Of a stretch of 64,000 nt of DNA, positions 17,712 through 25,988 are shown in pieces; position 1 is the stretch's first letter; each line of letters begins with the position of its first letter. The notes beneath the pieces were generated by a model. The model was not told the origin of the DNA, did not search any database, and was given only the letters and a program-made list of their open reading frames with translations. The translations under genes were made by a program, and so were the position numbers. Source of the stretch: Cerasibacillus sp036516575 (lineage in GTDB: Bacteria; Bacillota; Bacilli; Bacillales; Amphibacillaceae); assembly GCF_036516575.1 (NCBI RefSeq), contig NZ_DATBTY010000067.1:1-64000 (forward strand), given 5' to 3'.

Positions 17712-17828
17712 CTATTTATTCGGATCTACTTTATCCAATAATATCGTCACCGTTGTTCCGACACCACGTTGTGATTGAACATCAATTTCACCATCGTGTA
17801 AATCGATAATTGCTTTAGCGATACTCAT
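17712..17828 (-). pseudogene. Histidine kinase remnant (C-terminal ATPase end)
   Basis: The minus strand encodes about 38 residues, MSIAKAIIDLHDGEIDVQSQ followed by RGVGTTVTILL, then a stop. This is the G2-box end of a HATPase_c domain (normally GLGLSIAKAI...). Everything upstream is missing: the frame is cut at 17828, where an unrelated decayed gene begins on the other strand. It is a relic of a deletion. Confidence 0.7.
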
Positions 17829-18070
17829 GGATGGAGATATTCTCTTTGTTTATGGTATCATAGGAATATTCTTACTCCTTTTTATAAATTAAAAAGCTAA
17901 AACTTTACTTATTTGGGGAATATCTTAATTATTTTGGGAGCAGGAAATTTGCTAGGTAGGTTTATTTAGAAAAATTCCGTTATGGTCCGTTAGAAAAAGT
18001 AACGCGCATCATTACATACTTCACATGGCCGAAATTCATTAAAAAAAACACTCAACAACAGGGGGGATGA
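17827..18070 (+). pseudogene. Decayed DUF418-family membrane protein
   Basis: Two fragments in different frames match the DUF418 family: DGDILFVYGIIGIFLLLFIN at 17830-17889, followed by a stop, a short KAKTLLIWGIS piece and another stop; then a C-terminal EKFRYGPLEKVTRIITYFTW from about 17969. The DGDIL and FRYGPLE motifs mark opposite ends of the family's conserved region, so most of the central coding sequence is deleted and the rest carries stops. It abuts the histidine kinase remnant. Confidence 0.65.
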
Positions 18071-18072
18071 TT

Positions 18073-18891
18073 ATGTTTGAGGAAATGAAATTAAGAAGCT
18101 TTATCATTTATCTAGTGATTGCCTTTATTATTTTAGGTGGGACACTGTCTATTTTAAATCTTGAAAGTAATATGTCCGCTGAGATGATAGCAACACTCAT
18201 TATATTTGTTCTTTTTCCTTTGTTTTGGTTTAACATTCAAATGAAAAAACATGACATGCATTTAAAAGATGTCATCTCATGGTCAGGAGTGACTAAGAAA
18301 ATGCCGTCACTCTTGCTTATCACATTAACAATTATGTTATTTTCATTATCCTTCTTTTGGATTCAAACGTATCTATTTTCTATTATTGCACCTGAATTTG
18401 CCAAGAAACAGTTATCTTTTGCTGTTGAGATAAACAAAGAATATGAGAGTGCCACAGGTTTACAAATACTCGGCGTAATCTTAAGCACATCTTTAGTAGC
18501 TCCAATTGCTGAAGAGTTTATTTTCCGAGGATTCTTCTTAAAACGTATTGCCAAAAAAACGAATATCATCGTTAGTCTCATCATCACGAATGTACTTTTT
18601 GCTATACTACATGTTGATTATATTGGGGCCTTTATGTTTGGACTACTTTTATCATTAATCTATTTAAAGACGAATAATTTATTGCTACCGATTCTTATTC
18701 ATTTTTTCAATAATTTTTCTTTAAGTTTACTAGCCCTATTTAAAGTACCGATGCCTGACTTCCTTAATTACACAGACATTGATCAAGTAGCTAGCTTTAT
18801 GATACCTAATTTAATCATGGGGCTCATATCATTGCCGTTTTTAGTCTATTATCTTTATACATACCGACTCAAAAAACACCCTACCGTCTAA
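18073..18891 (+). CDS. CPBP-family intramembrane metalloprotease
   Basis: About 272 residues with seven or eight hydrophobic segments. The CPBP (Abi/CAAX-like) motifs are present: EEFIFRGFFLKR near 147-158 (EExxxR), FAILHVDYIGAF near 176 and HFFNNFSLS near 213. Family members cleave or modify membrane peptides and often give bacteriocin self-immunity, but no bacteriocin gene is visible here. GGGGGG lies before ATG 18073; ATG 18067 is in frame but too close. It shares no operon with its neighbours. Confidence 0.8.
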   Translation: MFEEMKLRSFIIYLVIAFIILGGTLSILNLESNMSAEMIATLIIFVLFPLFWFNIQMKKHDMHLKDVISWSGVTKKMPSLLLITLTIMLFSLSFFWIQTYLFSIIAPEFAKKQLSFAVEINKEYESATGLQILGVILSTSLVAPIAEEFIFRGFFLKRIAKKTNIIVSLIITNVLFAILHVDYIGAFMFGLLLSLIYLKTNNLLLPILIHFFNNFSLSLLALFKVPMPDFLNYTDIDQVASFMIPNLIMGLISLPFLVYYLYTYRLKKHPTV

Positions 18892-18904
18892 CTAGAAAAT
18901 CTGG

Positions 18905-18941
18905 AAATCCAGGCAAGGTCACTAAACCACTGCCTGGGTTT
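18905..18941. terminator. Rho-independent terminator
   Basis: AAATCCAGGCA / TGCCTGGGTTT hairpin between convergent genes (CPBP protease and TetR regulator). Confidence 0.75.
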
Positions 18942-19540
18942 CATTTGCATGATGTGTCCTCACTTTTACCTGCAATGCCGAAAAAGAAAAGCTTTGTAAA
19001 ATCTTCTGTTATGGGCAAGATGTTTTGAATAACATCTTCTTGCTGCATGTATTCTTTAAACATTTTTATATACAATAATATCGCTTCATTTGAAATCGAT
19101 TGGTCTATATATCCCTGTGCCTTTCCTACCTCAAACAATTCCATAAATTGTGGAAGAGCCTTTTCTTGGTACACTTTTTCGATATAATTACTCCCAGCTG
19201 AATATTCCTCCATGATGTATTCAAGAAATTCTCCACTAATCTGATTAGCTACTTGTTTTTTATCAAAAATAATCCTTTTTATCTTATCAGGAAAAGGCAT
19301 CTTACTTTTAAATAAACGGTCATATTCTCCCCATATTTTATCCACATAGTAAATAATGACTTCATAAATGAGTTGATCCTTACTACCAAAATAATTGTAT
19401 ATTGTCACTTGTGAAACCGATGCTCTATCGGCAATTTCTGCAATCGAAACTTTTCTTACACCGTGTTTCATAAATAATTCAAGTGTAGCTTCTAATATAT
19501 CCTTTTTCTTTCTTTCCCGCCGACGCTCAAAACCATTCAT
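18941..19540 (-). CDS. TetR/AcrR-family transcriptional regulator
   Basis: About 199 residues. The N-terminal TetR helix-turn-helix is clear: KKKDILEATLELFMKHGVRKVSIAEIADRASVSQVTIYNYFGSKDQL over residues 11-57. The C-terminal ligand domain is less conserved. It is divergent from an ABC exporter operon, and a perfect inverted repeat sits in the shared promoter region (19634-19663), so it very likely represses the exporter. ATG 19540 is preferred, with GAGGTG six bases upstream. Confidence 0.88.
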   Translation of the reverse strand: MNGFERRRERKKKDILEATLELFMKHGVRKVSIAEIADRASVSQVTIYNYFGSKDQLIYEVIIYYVDKIWGEYDRLFKSKMPFPDKIKRIIFDKKQVANQISGEFLEYIMEEYSAGSNYIEKVYQEKALPQFMELFEVGKAQGYIDQSISNEAILLYIKMFKEYMQQEDVIQNILPITEDFTKLFFFGIAGKSEDTSCK

Positions 19541-19633
19541 TTCTTTCACCTCATCATTAGTTTAATAAATGTTTTGTAATAAAACAATAAAAATATTTCA
19601 CAAACTATTGATAACAACTCTGTATTTGTATAT

Positions 19634-19663
19634 TATGAAATATATATAGTGTAATATTTCATA
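19634..19663. promoter_or_regulatory. Probable TetR operator
   Basis: Perfect inverted repeat TATGAAATAT / ATATTTCATA, arms 10 bases with a 10-base spacer, located 30 bases upstream of the ABC ATPase start codon and between two divergent genes. A further TATTTCACAAA half-site lies near 19593. Confidence 0.65.
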
Positions 19664-19692
19664 AATTACCTACGGAAAGGGAGTTTGGGTAT

Positions 19693-20601
19693 ATGTCTGT
19701 CATAAAAACAACGAACTTAACAAAACGATTCGGAAAGTTCACCGCTCTGGACGGCGTTAATATTGATTTAAAAGAAGGGGAAGTGTATGGTTTCATCGGT
19801 CCCAACGGTGCTGGAAAGTCAACAACAATCCGTGTATTGCTCGGTATTTTAAAAGCAACGGAAGGCGAGGCAAAAATTTTTGGAAAAGATGCTTGGGCAG
19901 ATGCTGTTGAGATTCATAAACGGATTGCCTATGTTCCTGGTGATGTGAATTTATGGCCTAATTTAACAGGTGGAGAAGTCATTGATTTATTTGTAAAACT
20001 TCGTGGCAACAACAATAGAGGCCGGCGTGAAGAACTTATTCAAATGTTCGATTTAGACCCAACGAAAAAAAGCCGAACATATTCAAAAGGAAATAGGCAA
20101 AAAGTGGCTTTAGTTGCTGCCTTCTCATCTGATGCTGATCTATATATTTTGGATGAACCAACATCAGGGTTAGATCCGTTAATGGAACAGGTTTTCCAGC
20201 AATGCGTTATGGATGCAAAAAGAGCAGGCAAAAGTGTGCTTCTTTCCAGTCATATATTATCCGAGGTAGAAAAATTATGTGACAGAGTCGGCATTATTCG
20301 GCAGGGGAAAATCATTGAAACAGGTACACTAGATGAATTACGCCACTTAACGCGTACGAACTTAACAATTAAAACAAAACAACCGTTGAAAACTTTGCAT
20401 GAAATCAAAGGTGTATATGACATACAAAATAAAAATCAGGAAATTTCCTTCCAGGTTGATACTGAAGAACTCGATACAATTATTAAGCATGTGAGCCAAT
20501 TTGGTATTGTCAAACTAGAAAGTGCTCCTCCTACTTTAGAAGATTTATTTATGCGACATTATGAAAATAAAGACGACACAAAGGTAGGAGGAGAATCCTA
20601 A
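19693..20601 (+). CDS. ABC transporter ATP-binding protein (multidrug/polyketide export type)
   Basis: The 302-residue ATPase has Walker A GPNGAGKSTT near 37-46, Q-loop region NLWPNLTGGE, signature YSKGNRQKVAL near 131-141 (a SKGNRQK variant of LSGGQ), Walker B LYILDEPTSGLDPL near 153-166 and the H-loop SSHIL. The C-terminal tail fits the DrrA/TnrB2 group that exports hydrophobic antibiotics. It overlaps the permease gene by one base (TAATG). It is probably controlled by the divergent TetR repressor. Confidence 0.85.
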   Translation: MSVIKTTNLTKRFGKFTALDGVNIDLKEGEVYGFIGPNGAGKSTTIRVLLGILKATEGEAKIFGKDAWADAVEIHKRIAYVPGDVNLWPNLTGGEVIDLFVKLRGNNNRGRREELIQMFDLDPTKKSRTYSKGNRQKVALVAAFSSDADLYILDEPTSGLDPLMEQVFQQCVMDAKRAGKSVLLSSHILSEVEKLCDRVGIIRQGKIIETGTLDELRHLTRTNLTIKTKQPLKTLHEIKGVYDIQNKNQEISFQVDTEELDTIIKHVSQFGIVKLESAPPTLEDLFMRHYENKDDTKVGGES

Positions 20602-22202
20602 TGGCTAGTCCACTCTACAAAAACACAGGTTTTCTAACTAAATTAATCATTCGGCGTGACCGTATCCGGATGCCTTTATGGCTCATTGGCATTACTTTTT
20701 TCACATTAATGGTGCCAATTGCATTTCAAGATTTATATTCGACTCAACAAGAAAGAGATGTCATGGCAGAAACAATGGAAAACCCTGCCATGACAGCAAT
20801 GGTAGGACCAGGTGTTTTAGAACATTACACAATCGGTGCCATGACAACACATCAAATGTTATTATTAACATCTGTCGTTGTTGGGCTCATGAGTATTTTG
20901 CTTGTCACGCGCCATACACGAGCAGATGAAGAAGATGGCCGATTAGAAATGATTCGCTCTTTACCAACTGGACGCTTAGCTAATATTCATGCAACATTAT
21001 TAATGTTAGTCATAATAAATGTGGTTTTGGCGCTTATTAATGGATTTGGATTATATGCACTTGGAATAGATAGTATGAATTTAGAAGGGTCTTTATTATA
21101 TGGTGCTGCTTTAGGAGTAACTGGGATTTTCTTCGCAGGTGTGACAGGAGTCTTCGCCCAACTTTCTGAGAGTTCTCGTGGTACGATTGGTTATTCGATT
21201 GCTGTTTTAATCATCGCCTATCTCATTCGTGCGATTGGCGATGTAAGTGATGGTACGTCATCCATGTTTTCCCCTTTAGGTTGGATTACAAAAACAGAAG
21301 CCTATTCAGCAAACAATTGGTGGCCGATTTGGTTGACATTAGGTGTATCAGTTCTCTTAATCTTGCTCGCTCATTTTTTAAATGCCGTCCGCGATTTAGA
21401 AGCGGGATTTTTCCCAGCAAAACCAGGGAGAAAATATGCATCTCGATTTTTACAAAGCCCACTTGGGTTAGCTGTTAGACTACAACGTAATGGAATCATT
21501 GCTTGGGCGATTGGGATGTTTGTATTAGGACTTTCTTACGGTTCAGTATTTGGCGATTTGGAATCTTTTTTTGAAGGGAATGATATGCTAAAACAATTAT
21601 TAGCTGCCGATGAAGGATCAAACTTAACAGAACAATTTATTCCGATGTTGATGATTGTTATGGCTATCCTTGCAACAATTCCAACATTAATGGCGATGCT
21701 TAAACTAAGAAGCGAAGAGAAAAAGAATCGCATGGAGCATTTACTTAGTAAAGCTGTCTCACGTCATAAACTCATGACAAGCTATCTAATCATTTCGATC
21801 GTGAATGGATTCGTGATGATTTCCCTTGCAGCTATCGGTCTTTGGTCTGCTGCAAACGCGGTCATGGATGAAGGTATGGCATTCGGAACGATCTATGGTG
21901 CGGCACTTGTCTACTATCCCGCCATGCTTGTCATGATCGGCTTTGCTGCACTATTAATCGGCTTTCTTCCAAAGTTAACAAGTATAATCTGGTTCTATTT
22001 ATTATATTCCTTTATTGTTATTTATTTAGGCGGACTATTTCAATTCCCGGATTGGGTCGGAAAACTATCGCCTTACGGGTATATTCCAGAGATTCCTGTT
22101 GAAGAAATGGATTGGTTGCCGATTATGAGCTTAAGTATCGTGGCTGTCGCACTAATATTGATTGGGTATATTGGTTATAGGAAGCGAGATATCGAAGGAT
22201 AG
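20601..22202 (+). CDS. ABC transporter permease (TnrB3/antibiotic exporter type)
   Basis: The 533-residue permease has about 12 hydrophobic segments arranged as two ABC-2-like halves. It starts MASPLYKNTGFLTKLIIRRD and has RADEEDGRLEMIRSLPTGR near 110-128, a motif typical of the polyketide or tetronasin exporter permeases found in Gram-positive bacteria. It pairs with the overlapping ATPase to form an exporter. A strong terminator follows. Confidence 0.8.
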   Translation: MASPLYKNTGFLTKLIIRRDRIRMPLWLIGITFFTLMVPIAFQDLYSTQQERDVMAETMENPAMTAMVGPGVLEHYTIGAMTTHQMLLLTSVVVGLMSILLVTRHTRADEEDGRLEMIRSLPTGRLANIHATLLMLVIINVVLALINGFGLYALGIDSMNLEGSLLYGAALGVTGIFFAGVTGVFAQLSESSRGTIGYSIAVLIIAYLIRAIGDVSDGTSSMFSPLGWITKTEAYSANNWWPIWLTLGVSVLLILLAHFLNAVRDLEAGFFPAKPGRKYASRFLQSPLGLAVRLQRNGIIAWAIGMFVLGLSYGSVFGDLESFFEGNDMLKQLLAADEGSNLTEQFIPMLMIVMAILATIPTLMAMLKLRSEEKKNRMEHLLSKAVSRHKLMTSYLIISIVNGFVMISLAAIGLWSAANAVMDEGMAFGTIYGAALVYYPAMLVMIGFAALLIGFLPKLTSIIWFYLLYSFIVIYLGGLFQFPDWVGKLSPYGYIPEIPVEEMDWLPIMSLSIVAVALILIGYIGYRKRDIEG

Positions 22203-22218
22203 GTCCTTTAGAATAAAA

Positions 22219-22258
22219 AACATCGAAAGAAATCGTAGTCCATTCTTTCGATGTTTTT
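22219..22258. terminator. Bidirectional terminator
   Basis: AACATCGAAAGAA / TTCTTTCGATGTT stem with T-runs on both strands, between the convergent exporter permease and liaR. Confidence 0.88.
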
Positions 22259-22282
22259 GTTATGCGCAAATTTATTTTTCTA

Positions 22283-22912
22283 TTAAACAAGGTCTTGTTT
22301 AAAAGCGTAAATAGCCGCTTGGGTTCGGTCTTGCACTTGTAATTTACCTAATATATTACTGACATGGACTTTCACTGTTTTTAGAGCAATAAACAATTCG
22401 TCAGCGATTTCTTGATTTGTTTTCCCCTCTGCGATTAAGAGTAAAATTTCCATTTCCCGATCTGTTAGTTGGTCGTGTAAATGGTCCACTTGCTTTTCAC
22501 GCATTTTAGACATGATTTTTCCTGTTACTTCAGGTTCAAGAATCGATTCCCCACGGTAAGTCTTACGGATGGCATCAGCGATTTCACTTGCTTTTGATGT
22601 TTTTAACATATAGCTTTTTGCACCGGCTTCCAGCGCAGGATATACTTTGTTATCATCTATAAAACTAGTCACAACAATAATTTTTGCTTCAGGCCATTGT
22701 TCCATTATTTGCCTTGTGGCTTCAATCCCGTCCATCTCTTTCATGACAAGATCCATTAAAATGATATCTGGTCTTAACTCTAATGCCAAACGGACAGCAT
22801 CTCCACCATCATCAGCTTCGGCAATCACTTCCATATCAGTTTGGGATGATAAATAAGCAGATACACCGATTCGCACCATCTCATGATCGTCAGCAAATAA
22901 AATTTTAATCAC
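22283..22912 (-). CDS. liaR: Response regulator LiaR
   Basis: About 209 residues: an N-terminal receiver with phospho-acceptor Asp near residue 54 (IILMDLVMKEMDG) and a C-terminal LuxR/NarL helix-turn-helix (LTDREMEILLLIAEGKTNQEIADEL). It is the regulator of the LiaFSR cell-envelope stress system, last gene of liaIHFSR. The GTG at 22912 is preferred, with GGAAGG eight bases upstream; it overlaps the end of liaS. Confidence 0.92.
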   Translation of the reverse strand: MIKILFADDHEMVRIGVSAYLSSQTDMEVIAEADDGGDAVRLALELRPDIILMDLVMKEMDGIEATRQIMEQWPEAKIIVVTSFIDDNKVYPALEAGAKSYMLKTSKASEIADAIRKTYRGESILEPEVTGKIMSKMREKQVDHLHDQLTDREMEILLLIAEGKTNQEIADELFIALKTVKVHVSNILGKLQVQDRTQAAIYAFKQDLV

Positions 22913-23948
22913 GTGAGTCACCTTCCTGATTAATAATTGGAATCTTTACTTCGATACGTGTCCCTTCATCTGGCAAGCTAACGACCTTAAAGTTGCCCCC
23001 TAATTCACTCGCACGTTCCCGCATATTATTTAAACCATAGGCACTTGCGCGGATATCATTCATATTAAAGCCAATCCCGTCATCTACAATCCGCAAAATA
23101 ATTAAGTCATCTCGTTTTATAAGTAAAACGTCTAAAGAAGATGCCTTCGCATGTCGTAACGTATTCGAAATGGATTCCTGTAAAATACGAAAAAGTTGAT
23201 CTTCAATCCCCTTGTCAGCATGAAACGGTTCAATTTTCCAGTTAATCTGAAGTGGCACTTTTTGTGTTAACTCAACTAATAGTTCCTCAGAGCCTTCTTG
23301 AAGGGACTTCCCTTTTAAAGCAACAGGTCGCAAGTGTAATAAAAGAGCACGCATTTCAAGTTGAGATTGATGAATCATCTTTTCAACCATCTGTAATTGC
23401 CGTTTCATCGTTTGATCCTTTGGCGGATTTGTTTCGTTAATTGCTGACATCATCATAGAAGCCGCAAATAATTGTTGGCTCACTGAATCATGTAACTCAC
23501 GTGCTAGTCGATTACGTTCTTGGGCGACAATTTCTTGTAAGCTTTTCTCTCGTTCTTGTGTTCTTTCTGTCGCTAAACGTTGTGAGTGTTCAGTTTGCTC
23601 TCTAATTTTTAATTGTAATTGATTTAAATGCTCTGTGATGGTTTCTAATTCAGGATAATTAATGGAATCACTAGATAATTTATGACCTTTTACAAGATGA
23701 GCAAGTTCTTTATCTAAATATTTTAGACGCTGTCTCCAGTACCAACCAGTCGATAAGCCAACGATGCCTCCTGCCACAACAGGAATACTTAATACGTAGA
23801 ATAAAAACGGTAGGTCTAATATTTTCATCGTCCAAATAAGCGACCAATCTTTTATAGGAAAGGCAATAAAGACGACACCACCAATTCCGATGGTTAATAA
23901 TAAACTATATAAAATGGTTGAAACCATATGTCTTAATATTATATTCAT
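22905..23948 (-). CDS. liaS: Sensor histidine kinase LiaS
   Basis: The 347-residue NarX-type kinase has two membrane segments (about 10-30 and 42-68) with a very short outside loop, a dimerisation helix carrying the phospho-acceptor H153 in ARELHDSVSQQL, and HATPase_c motifs NTLRHA and DDGIGFN near 265-300. It is an intramembrane-sensing kinase for cell-wall antibiotics that act on the lipid II cycle, held inactive by LiaF. It overlaps liaF by four bases (ATGA). Confidence 0.92.
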   Translation of the reverse strand: MNIILRHMVSTILYSLLLTIGIGGVVFIAFPIKDWSLIWTMKILDLPFLFYVLSIPVVAGGIVGLSTGWYWRQRLKYLDKELAHLVKGHKLSSDSINYPELETITEHLNQLQLKIREQTEHSQRLATERTQEREKSLQEIVAQERNRLARELHDSVSQQLFAASMMMSAINETNPPKDQTMKRQLQMVEKMIHQSQLEMRALLLHLRPVALKGKSLQEGSEELLVELTQKVPLQINWKIEPFHADKGIEDQLFRILQESISNTLRHAKASSLDVLLIKRDDLIILRIVDDGIGFNMNDIRASAYGLNNMRERASELGGNFKVVSLPDEGTRIEVKIPIINQEGDSRD

Positions 23949-24670
23949 ATCCGTCTCACCTCAATATCTCCAGAGATGACCGAGGTGATGATTTTCACTC
24001 GCGGATACGATGTCTGATAGCCTTCTGTTTCATAAGCAATCGTTTGATTCACTAATTTTCGATGGTGATAATCAAAAATATTAACACGACCAAAAACTGA
24101 ACTATGATGAATAGACACTTCCACTTCGTAAGGGACGTATATTTCAATATTACCAACTAAATGACGTATCGAAATAACAGCTGTATCATCTGGAAGAAAT
24201 GTGTTACTCAAATCAATGACACGATCACCAAATGCACTATGAATATTAATATCACGCCATTTATATGGCGTTTCACTTGTCCGTTGTTCTCCAAAAAACT
24301 GATGGTCAAACAATGGTTCAATCTTCAATAATAATTCATCACTATCACGCTCTTCTGGTTCGGGTTTAATATAAGTGACATCATCTTTTCTAATAATATA
24401 ATGATAAATAAAAAGTAAGATACCAACGATAATTAAAAAACGAACAGCTAACATGTTTAACAGTTCGAAAAAAAGTGTCATTAAACCAATCCAGAAAATA
24501 ACTTTCCCCCATAACTGAGAAAAATTTTTCCAACCAAAATAAACCATCGCGCCCGAGAATAATGCAGGTACAATCATACCACCATGAAAAAAAGACATTT
24601 CAATAATCAGGAGGATAACCCCTATTATCAATATCCAATTAAAAATATCCGTCGATAAACGTTGAAACAT
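23945..24670 (-). CDS. liaF: LiaF, inhibitor of the LiaRS system
   Basis: About 241 residues with four hydrophobic segments in the first 100 residues, then a cytosolic beta-rich LiaF-like C-terminal domain (IHSAFGDRVIDLSNTFLPDD...VSIHHSSVFGRVNIF). LiaF represses LiaS until envelope stress is sensed. ATG 24670 has GGGAGG seven bases upstream; the frame opens 18 bases earlier at a GTG. It is preceded by a terminator-like hairpin that separates it from liaIH. Confidence 0.88.
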   Translation of the reverse strand: MFQRLSTDIFNWILIIGVILLIIEMSFFHGGMIVPALFSGAMVYFGWKNFSQLWGKVIFWIGLMTLFFELLNMLAVRFLIIVGILLFIYHYIIRKDDVTYIKPEPEERDSDELLLKIEPLFDHQFFGEQRTSETPYKWRDINIHSAFGDRVIDLSNTFLPDDTAVISIRHLVGNIEIYVPYEVEVSIHHSSVFGRVNIFDYHHRKLVNQTIAYETEGYQTSYPRVKIITSVISGDIEVRRI

Positions 24671-24709
24671 AGAGGCTCCTCCCTTCACTTAGATTTTATG
24701 CACAAGCTA

Positions 24710-24737
24710 AAACAGACGTATATATATACGCCTGTTT
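24710..24737 (-). terminator. Intraoperon hairpin between liaH and liaF
   Basis: AAACAGGCGTATA / TATACGTCTGTTT on the minus strand followed by T/A-rich sequence. It probably attenuates readthrough, so that liaIH are made in excess over liaFSR, as in B. subtilis. Confidence 0.65.
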
Positions 24738-24752
24738 AGTATATCATTTTTT

Positions 24753-25397
24753 TCATTCTACGACATCGTGTTCTTTCTCGTTTAATTCTTTCTCTAATTG
24801 CGCCATCTTACTATCAAATGTGCTTCGATCATATGCACGATTAACTTGATATTCTAAACCCTCGATATACCGTTCGATTTCATAGAATCGAGAAAAATGT
24901 TTATCTGACGTATCATGAATGACCCGATTGATTTGATGGCTTGCCCGTGCAATATTTTCACGACCCATAAGCTCCATACGGCGCAATTGCATATCTTTTA
25001 GCTTATGCTTCATCTCTTCATATTTTCGTTCTAATAAATCAAGTTGTTGCTGCGCTTCTTCTCGAGATGCTTTCATGCGTTCAGCACGCGCTTGATATTC
25101 CTGATATTCTCTCATTGCAAAAGCATACATCTCTTCTTCCCCTGCTTTTTCTGCAATACCAGCTTGTTTCAAACGCTTATCAGCCATATCCTGTGCACGT
25201 AAATATTCACGTGAAAATTCATCTTTTAAACGATACTGCCTTGAAATTAAGTGACGGACTTTTTCAGTTTCCCGTTCACTCTGACGTAAATAATGATTCA
25301 AAGCGGCAATCGGATTTTTCTGCTCCTTTTTATCTAGTAAATCGTGTAAATCTGCTGTAATCGACTCTTTAATCCGTGTAAAAATATTTGTCATCAT
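24753..25397 (-). CDS. liaH: LiaH, PspA/IM30-family envelope stress protein
   Basis: The 214-residue protein is almost entirely alpha-helical with coiled coils, as in PspA/IM30: N-terminal amphipathic helix (MTNIFTRIKESITADLHDLL), then long Glu/Arg/Gln-rich helices up to residue 214. It forms large membrane-protecting oligomers under LiaRS control. ATG 25397 (or 25394) follows AAGGAG. Confidence 0.9.
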   Translation of the reverse strand: MMTNIFTRIKESITADLHDLLDKKEQKNPIAALNHYLRQSERETEKVRHLISRQYRLKDEFSREYLRAQDMADKRLKQAGIAEKAGEEEMYAFAMREYQEYQARAERMKASREEAQQQLDLLERKYEEMKHKLKDMQLRRMELMGRENIARASHQINRVIHDTSDKHFSRFYEIERYIEGLEYQVNRAYDRSTFDSKMAQLEKELNEKEHDVVE

Positions 25398-25430
25398 ATA
25401 TCTCTCCTTATTAAATTTATTTATATTAAA

Positions 25431-25784
25431 TTAACGGTTTAAATCTGCCCATTGACGCTCAAAGTTAGTAAATGGATCTGTATCATCTATATTTTTAACA
25501 ACGGGCTCGTCCTTATCGTCTCTCCAGCTTTTAAAGATTAAGTATAATACGTATGCAGCCAGAATCCCGACAACTGCGTATACATTAGCAACTGTAAAAC
25601 TTAACACAAGTAAACCGAGAACGACCCAACCCATTTTTCCTACTAGGGAATCGCTCTTGACGAATTTTTTAAAGACGACATATAGTAACCAAAGACCGAC
25701 ACCTAACAATACCATTGGACCAAGGTTAATGATTAAAAGCATTAACGCGACTAAACCACCAACAAATAGGATAAATTTTTTCAT
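25431..25784 (-). CDS. liaI: LiaI, small membrane anchor of LiaH
   Basis: The 117-residue protein has two hydrophobic blocks (about 4-40 and 50-88) and a polar C-terminal tail ending TNFERQWADLNR, matching LiaI. It is the first gene of liaIHFSR; liaG of B. subtilis is absent. Upstream, at about 25866-25885, the sequence holds two adjacent TAAGNCTTA palindromes that could be the LiaR box, though I cannot confirm the consensus. AAAGGGGG precedes the ATG. Confidence 0.8.
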   Translation of the reverse strand: MKKFILFVGGLVALMLLIINLGPMVLLGVGLWLLYVVFKKFVKSDSLVGKMGWVVLGLLVLSFTVANVYAVVGILAAYVLYLIFKSWRDDKDEPVVKNIDDTDPFTNFERQWADLNR

Positions 25785-25988
25785 TTGTTTTGCCCCCTTT
25801 CCTTAGCTTACTTTCATTGTAAAGGGCGCGATGTTTTTTGATAACGAGCTTGAGATATATTTTGACTAAGACTTAAGGCTTATTTTGTTGAAGTGATTAT
25901 TAGAATAAGCGAAAAACATAGAGAAGGAAGTAGATAATTTTTTAGAGTACGACAAGGACTAGAGCCATATAATTGGGGGAGCTTGCAA

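Noticed and set aside
17712..17828. A complete small gene on the minus strand
   Set aside because: The frame has an ATG but no ribosome site, and the peptide is clearly the tail of a histidine kinase ATPase domain, so it is a remnant.
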